64,000 nt of DNA from DASTFP01 sp963816855 (GTDB lineage Bacteria; Verrucomicrobiota; Verrucomicrobiia; Chthoniobacterales; Terrimicrobiaceae), in contig CAWFMA010000033.1 of the NCBI GenBank assembly GCA_963816855.1, positions 35,381 through 99,380 on the forward strand. Direction: 5' to 3'. The stretch's first letter is position 1. Each line of letters opens with the position of its first letter. Position numbers and translations under genes: made by a program. The notes beneath the pieces were generated by a model. The model did no database searches. It had not been told where the DNA came from and saw only the letters and a list, made by a program, of their open reading frames with translations. Shown here in pieces: positions 59,195 to 64,000 of this stretch.

Positions 59195-59442
59195 GTGAAG
59201 AAGACGATTGTCGTTGCTCGTGGAAGGAAGGCATTCGTCCGCAGGGCGGGTTGCTCTGACGCTTCGACTCGATTCAGGTCATTCTGCCTCTCCGGCTCGG
59301 AAAAAATCACTGACATGGGCGCGTCATCAGCATCTTGATTCTCTGCGCCGGTCTTGGGGATCGAAGTCTCGGGCCGGACGAACGCGAAGCGATTCAGGCC
59401 GTCGACGGCTTTTTTCAGTCTGACGACGATGCCCGGCAATAA
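59195..59442 (+). pseudogene. Second-arm copy of HPr-like gene (broken)
   Basis: Mirror copy of 50233-50502 starting GTG at 59195 (VKKTIVV). It retains RRAGC at the degenerate active site but is frameshifted afterwards. Confidence 0.75.
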
Positions 59443-59516
59443 CCTGCCGGGACCCTTGCCAACGATCCGCAGTTGACCGGAGATTCGCTGCGGGCATATG
59501 CTGTGCCGCGGCCTAC

Positions 59517-59830
59517 ATGAACACGATCCAGGATCTCGCCGGCGAGTGTACAAAGGCGTTGGTGGCGGCTTTTCCGATCGAAGCGTGTCGCTTCTGAAGC
59601 AAACGCGGCCAAAGAGTGCGGCTTAAGAGCCCGGCGAAAATCTTATCCTGATCGTTCCCGACGATTCACAAGCACACGTCGCTGAACGCGCCGCGTTGGA
59701 GATGATTCGCAAGCAGACCCGATTGGAACGGGATAGATGTTTTCGGTTTCTCTCTCTCGGCGATTCTAGGAACACAGCGGCCGCCTGTGAAGATGGCCCT
59801 GAGCAGCGGTCGGAACATCTACACGGTGAG
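59517..59830 (+). pseudogene. Second-arm copy of 105-residue hypothetical gene (broken)
   Basis: Mirror copy of 49841-50158. ATG 59517 starts MNTIQDLAGECTKALVAAFP in common, then indels break the frame. Confidence 0.75.
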
Positions 59831-59876
59831 TCTCAACCTCTCTTGAGACTCTGTCCCCAGATCCCGAGCGACATTA

Positions 59877-60050
59877 GACTGTTGGAATACCCCGGTATGT
59901 CGCAACCCGGAGGGCGTGGGGGTCGCCGGGGCATCTCTCAGCATCCTTCCTCAGTTACAGCCCATTTGGGGATGCCCTTTTAGTTTACTCCCCCACCGAT
60001 TATCCGCCCCAAATAGCCCACGCGTGACATGCGAGGGTACTTCGACAGTC
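59877..60050. mobile_element. MITE-like element A, second-arm copy
   Basis: Mirror copy of 49621-49788 with small indels; ends gactgttggaatacc and cgacagtc. Not an independent insertion if the arm is an artefact. Confidence 0.8.
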
Positions 60051-60054
60051 CTCC

Positions 60055-60287
60055 TAGCTCAGCAACTGCCCAAAGGAGCAAAAGAAAGAATTCCGCCGCT
60101 GCGATAATCGTCCTTGCCGGAGACTTTTTTCTCGTCGCAATTGCGCAGCACGGATTCGAGAACAATCCGGATGCTGATGGGCAATCGAAGAGATCTTGCC
60201 GAGGCCTTTCTCTTCCAGGGCCGGCAGGGAATGGTAGAAGCCGGTTTTGCCATTTCCGGCATCAAAGGTGCGCAGAGTATCGATCAT
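60055..60287 (-). pseudogene. Second-arm acnA remnant, internal deletion
   Basis: Only the first about 180 bases of acnA and its last about 60 remain; the start MIDTLRTFDAGNGKTGFYHS is readable. The junction shares GTCC between the two sides of the missing about 2.65 kb (46,913-49,560 in the left arm). Confidence 0.85.
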
Positions 60288-60483
60288 AGACAATTATTGA
60301 TGAAAAAAACAGGGGCAAGTGCCAGCTATTTGTTAGCGGTAATTTGCGCTGTTTTGCGGTGGGTTGTCGGCTTCCGAAAACTTAAAGCAGATCGGCAGCC
60401 AGCAAGTCATCTTTTTGAGAACATTTTCAATGAGATTCGACTCTTTCAGGGCAACCGGCTTAATAGGAGCGCTCCCCGAACTC

Positions 60484-60954
60484 ATGGTCGCCTATTTTCT
60501 CCGCCACGCCGATGCTGAGCTCCGTGTAAATAGCGACCACGAGCGCAGATTGTCGCCCAAGGGGGTCGAGCAGGCTGAGAGAGCGGGAAAATTCACTGGT
60601 CGCTGCGGCTTGCTGCCTGAGATCGGACTCGAGCAGCCCCCTCGTGCGCGCGCGTCAGACTGCACAAATCGTCGCCGCCAACTTTGGCGGCGCTTCATTG
60701 TCAGAGGTCGATTGGCTGGCTTGTGGAATGGAGGCGGAAACATGTTTGGCGGAACTCAAGGCTTGCGAGCAGAAAGCGTCCGTTCTTCTGGTTGGTCACG
60801 AGCCGGATTTCAGCGAGACAATCTCCGCAATGCTCGGGTTGGACGATCCGCGTCGATCAAGGTCCGCAAGGCGTCGCTGACAGGACTGGAAGTGACTGAT
60901 TTTCGGCCCGGCCAGGCGGAGCTGCATTTCCTGGTGCCTTCGAAATTCATGTAA
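60484..60954 (+). pseudogene. Second-arm copy of sixA (broken)
   Basis: Mirror copy of 46069-46539. Start MVAYFLRHADAELRVNSDHE and end SLTGLEVTDFRPGQAELHF are readable, the middle is in another frame. Confidence 0.8.
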
Positions 60955-60957
60955 CCC

Positions 60958-61620
60958 ATGACACCGGAGGTGATCCATTCTTCAAGCTTCGTCAGGGATG
61001 TGGTTTCGCTTATCGAACGGGAGGCCGACATTGCGATTTTCGAGCGCGGTGAGTTTCATATTGCCTTGAGCGGCGGCAATACTCCCCGCCCGGTTTTTCA
61101 GGAACTCGCCAAGCGCCGCGACGCTTGGCACGAATGGGTCTTCAGCTTCGGCGACGAGCGTTGCGTTCCCCCGGAGAGCGACCAAAGCAATTACCGGATG
61201 GCAAAAGAGGCCTTGTTCGATCGTGCGCCAATTCCACCTGAAAATATCTTGCGCATCCGGGAGGCGGATCCCGCGACAGCCGCTCGGGAATACGAGGAGG
61301 TATTGCGGCAACGTGCGGGCGGGAGTGGCTTCTACCGTCACGATCTGCTCCTTCTCGGAATGGGAGACGATGGCCATACCGCTTCGCTTTTTCCGGCACA
61401 GAGGCTTTGAAAGTGCACGACCGCTGGGTGGTTGCGAATTTTTCTAACCAAAATTCAACACCTATCGGATTACCTTTACCTACCCGCTGATCAACGCTGC
61501 CCGGCACGTCTGCTTTCTCGTCAACAGCAAGGGCAAGGAAGGCATGCTGAAAGAGGTTCTTGGCGGCAAATCAGAATATCCCTGCGCTGCGGTCCGCCCC
61601 TCCGAAGGAAATCTAACCTG
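60958..61620 (+). pseudogene. Second-arm copy of pgl (broken)
   Basis: Mirror copy of 45385-46065. Continuous to GMGDDGHTASLFPAQ, then a deletion/frameshift near 61395; the end PSEGN is in another frame. Confidence 0.8.
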
Positions 61621-61632
61621 AATTCTAGGAAT

Positions 61633-62837
61633 ATGAATATACTACTGCTCACAAACTAATTCCCCCTCATATCTACGGCGGAGCAGGCATTGGTACCGCG
61701 CACATACCTGAGCCGTGAGCTTGCCAAGCTCATGCCGGTGCACGTGCGATGCTTCGGCGACCAGAATATCACGTCCGGCAACCTTTCCGCGATTGGATTC
61801 AGCCACTCGGATCGCTACACGTGCCCGAAGCCTTTGAGATCGGTTTTCGGGGCGGTTCAGCGCTCCCTGGATTTCAACACGGTGGAACTGAAAGCGGATT
61901 TGGTGCATTGCCATACTTGGTACGTCCATTGGGGCGGAATTTTCGCGAAACTGAACTATGACATTCCGTTCGTCATGACGGTGCACTCGCTTGAGCCGTT
62001 GCGCCCGTGGAAACGTGAGCAATTGGGAGGAGGCTATGATTTTACTTGCTGGGTGGAGCACACCGCGATGGAGATGGCCGATGCCGTAATCGGCGTTTCA
62101 GCGAGACGAGAGCCGACGTCCAACGTTTGTTCGACGTTCGTCCGAGAGGCTCCATGTCATCTACAACGGCATCGATCCGCAGCAGGTATAATCGTGTCGA
62201 ATCGAAGGCCGCCCGGAAGCGGCTGGGAATCAACGACGGAGCCCTATGTGCTGTTTGTGGGCCGTATCACGCGGCAGAAGGGCATCGTTCATCTCGTCAA
62301 TGCGATCAAGTATCTTGATCCCGGGCTCGAGATCGTCTTGGCCGCGGGAGCGCCCGATACCCAGGAGATCGCGGCGGAGATGAAGACCGCGGTTGCCGTG
62401 GCGCAGCGAAGCATGACGGGGTCCGCTGGATGGAGGAGATGGTGGACGTCAAGCCACCATGATTGAGCTTTACACCCATGCCGCGGGTTTTGCTGTCCGT
62501 CGATCTACGAACCGTTCGGCATTATCAATCTGGAGGCCATGGCCTGCGAGACGCCGGTCGTCGCCGGTGCGGTGGGCGGCATCAAGGAGGTGGTGGTCGA
62601 TGGTGAAACCGGGTTTCTGGTCCCGTGGAGCAGATGCAGGAGAGCCCGTTCGAGCCGGTCGCGCCGGATCGATTTTCCCGCGATCTCGCCGCGCGCATCA
62701 ACGAACTGATGGCCGACCCCGCGAAACGCAAAGCCTTCGGTGAGGCCGGGCGACGACGGGCCGAGGAAGTATTCGGCTGGCCGGCGATCGCCCAGCAAAC
62801 AGCCCGGCTCTACCAGTCGCTGGCAGCCAGAAAGTGA
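61633..62837 (+). pseudogene. Second-arm copy of glgA (broken, diverged)
   Basis: Mirror copy of 44180-45388. Frameshifts near 61665, 62090 and 62420-62630. Between them many third-position changes and some conservative replacements appear (LNYDIPFVMTVHS against LNYGIPLVITVHS), as if from a related strain. Confidence 0.85.
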
Positions 62838-62901
62838 TCGCCGCCCGGTAGGGACGGCGCTCGAACCTGCTCCGCCCGCGCGCTTGCGATTTGGTGGCGG
62901 A

Positions 62902-63986
62902 ATGAAGTTCGTCGATCACGTTCGCATCCACGCGAAAGCTGGTGACGGCGGCAACGGTTGCTGCAGCTTTCGCCGCGAGAAATTTGTCCCGCGTGGCGGA
63001 CCGGACGGCGGCGACGGCGGCGACGGCGGAAGCGTCATTCTCAAGGCGGATCCCCACACGGACAACCTCGCCAGCCTCTACGACGAGCCCAACGTCCGCG
63101 CCGGGCGCGGAAGCCACGGACAAGGCAAGGACAAGCATGGCCGGAACGGGCGGTCCGTTGTCGTCAAGGTGCCGATTGGAACGGTGGTCTATGGGTTGCC
63201 GGAGGAATTTTCAGCGCGACCGGATATTGCCGAGTTGGACAGTTCCGAAAAGCTCGCCCCTGCGGACTGGCGCAAACTAGAGCCGCTCGCCGATCTTAGT
63301 CGGCCGGATTCGGAGTTTGTCCTATGCTAGGTGGGACGCGGCGGAAAGGGAAACACACATTTCAAGAGTTCGAGGAATCGCGCCCCGCGTCAAACGACCG
63401 ATGGCGAATCCGGCGAGGAAGGGTGGTTCGCCTTGGAGCTTCAAACCATCGCGGACGCGGGGCTGGTCGGCTACCCCAACGCTGGAAAAATTACGCTCCT
63501 GGGAAAGATCTCGGCGGCCCATCGAAAGGCGGCGCCATACCCTTTTACCACCATGAATCCGGTTGTGGAGTCGTCGAGCTTGGCGGCTACCGCCGTGCGA
63601 CGGTCGCGAGATTCCGGGGCTTGATCGAGGGGGCGCATGACAATAAGGGACTCGGGTACTAGTTCTTGAGACATATCGAGCGTTGTAAGCTATTGCTTTT
63701 CATGCTGGATATCGCCGGGAGCGAAGGCCGTGATCCGATTGAGGACTTTCGAACCTTGAGGCGCGAGCTGGATTTGTACGATCCGAGATTCTCAATGAGA
63801 CCATTTGCGATAGTTGCCAACAAAATGGACCTTCCGGATGCTGCCGGTCACCTGCGCCGATTCAAAGCAAAATTCCGAAAGGCAAAGGTGGTTCCGGTTT
63901 GCGCGAAGGAGGGCGAAGGTGTCGAGCAGATCAAACAGCTTTTCTGGGCAGAAGCTCTCGGCGGAGAGGCGCTGTCAATCCACTAA
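62902..63986 (+). pseudogene. Second-arm copy of obgE (broken)
   Basis: Mirror copy of 43031-44113. Start MKFVDHVRIHAKAG is intact, a stop follows near 63330, and GYPNAGKITLLG has Lys-Ile in place of Lys-Ser in G1; further shifts near 63570-63660. Two obgE copies in one genome would be unusual in itself. Confidence 0.85.
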
Positions 63987-64000
63987 CCCGCATTGCTCAT

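Larger units (their letters stand above)
54921..64000. repeat. Right arm of giant inverted repeat (degraded)
   Basis: Reverse-complement copy of the left arm, shorter (about 9.1 kb against 11.9 kb), mainly because about 2.65 kb of acnA is gone and small indels are scattered along it. It runs to the window edge at a point that matches base about 43,017, so it may continue further. Confidence 0.95.

Noticed and set aside
54921..64000. A second functional set of obgE, glgA, pgl, sixA
   Set aside because: Every copy is frameshifted and mirrored about an axis with almost no spacer, so treated as broken or artefactual.

Overview
The window looks like a chromosomal stretch of a soil Verrucomicrobiota bacterium, perhaps a Chthoniobacterales or 'Candidatus Udaeobacter'-type lineage. 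This is inferred from high GC, a DUF4912 protein, a family-4-type glycogen synthase and the general gene set. No marker gene fixes the taxonomy. Genes are tightly packed, with many ATGA or GTGA stop/start overlaps.

Layout. 1-9 kb: transketolase (cut by the left edge), a SufR/ArsR-like regulator, an HtrA protease, a DUF4912 protein with about 21 Trp octads, a Xer recombinase, L28, GDP-mannose dehydratase, RNase PH and tRNA-Pro(CGG). 10-19.7 kb: a TlyA-NadK-PtsN operon, an acyl carrier protein, glycogen phosphorylase, a HAD/aldo-keto reductase pair and a three-gene operon (TIM barrel, membrane flippase-like protein, RibD-like reductase). 19.7-26.5 kb: a probable glucosylglycerate-type solute locus (GT81 synthase, two GT4 transferases, a HAD phosphatase, a GH13_18 phosphorylase). 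26.5-35.3 kb: an accessory stretch with decayed IS1380 and IS21 pieces, two transglutaminase-like genes, two different small inverted-repeat (MITE-like) elements, a His-rich lipoprotein, an ECF sigma factor, an AI-2E-family transporter and a wrecked glycosyltransferase. 35.3-42.8 kb: MgtA Mg2+ ATPase, GlgC, a Kef-type antiporter with Usp domains, a LapA protein and an IS1380 transposase remnant. 43-54.9 kb: ObgE, GlgA, 6-phosphogluconolactonase, SixA, aconitase, a MITE copy, a degenerate HPr, small enzymes, a nuclease-fold protein and a DUF4242-cyclase fusion.

The dominant structural fact is a giant palindrome. From about 54,921 to the right edge the sequence is the reverse complement of about 43,017-54,889, in the same gene order, with only about 30 bases at the axis. 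The second arm is full of frameshifts, lacks about 2.65 kb of aconitase, and in places differs from the first arm mainly at third codon positions. I read it mainly as a fold-back chimera of a long read, poorly polished or polished with reads from a related strain. A real but decayed inverted duplication is the alternative. Genes in the second arm are therefore listed as broken copies, and a few first-arm genes near the axis also carry probable base errors.

Metabolic themes: storage carbon (GlgC, GlgA, GlgP), compatible solutes (GpgS-like and GH13_18), the pentose phosphate pathway (transketolase, 6-phosphogluconolactonase), and regulatory PTS fragments (PtsN with its His, an HPr-like protein without one).
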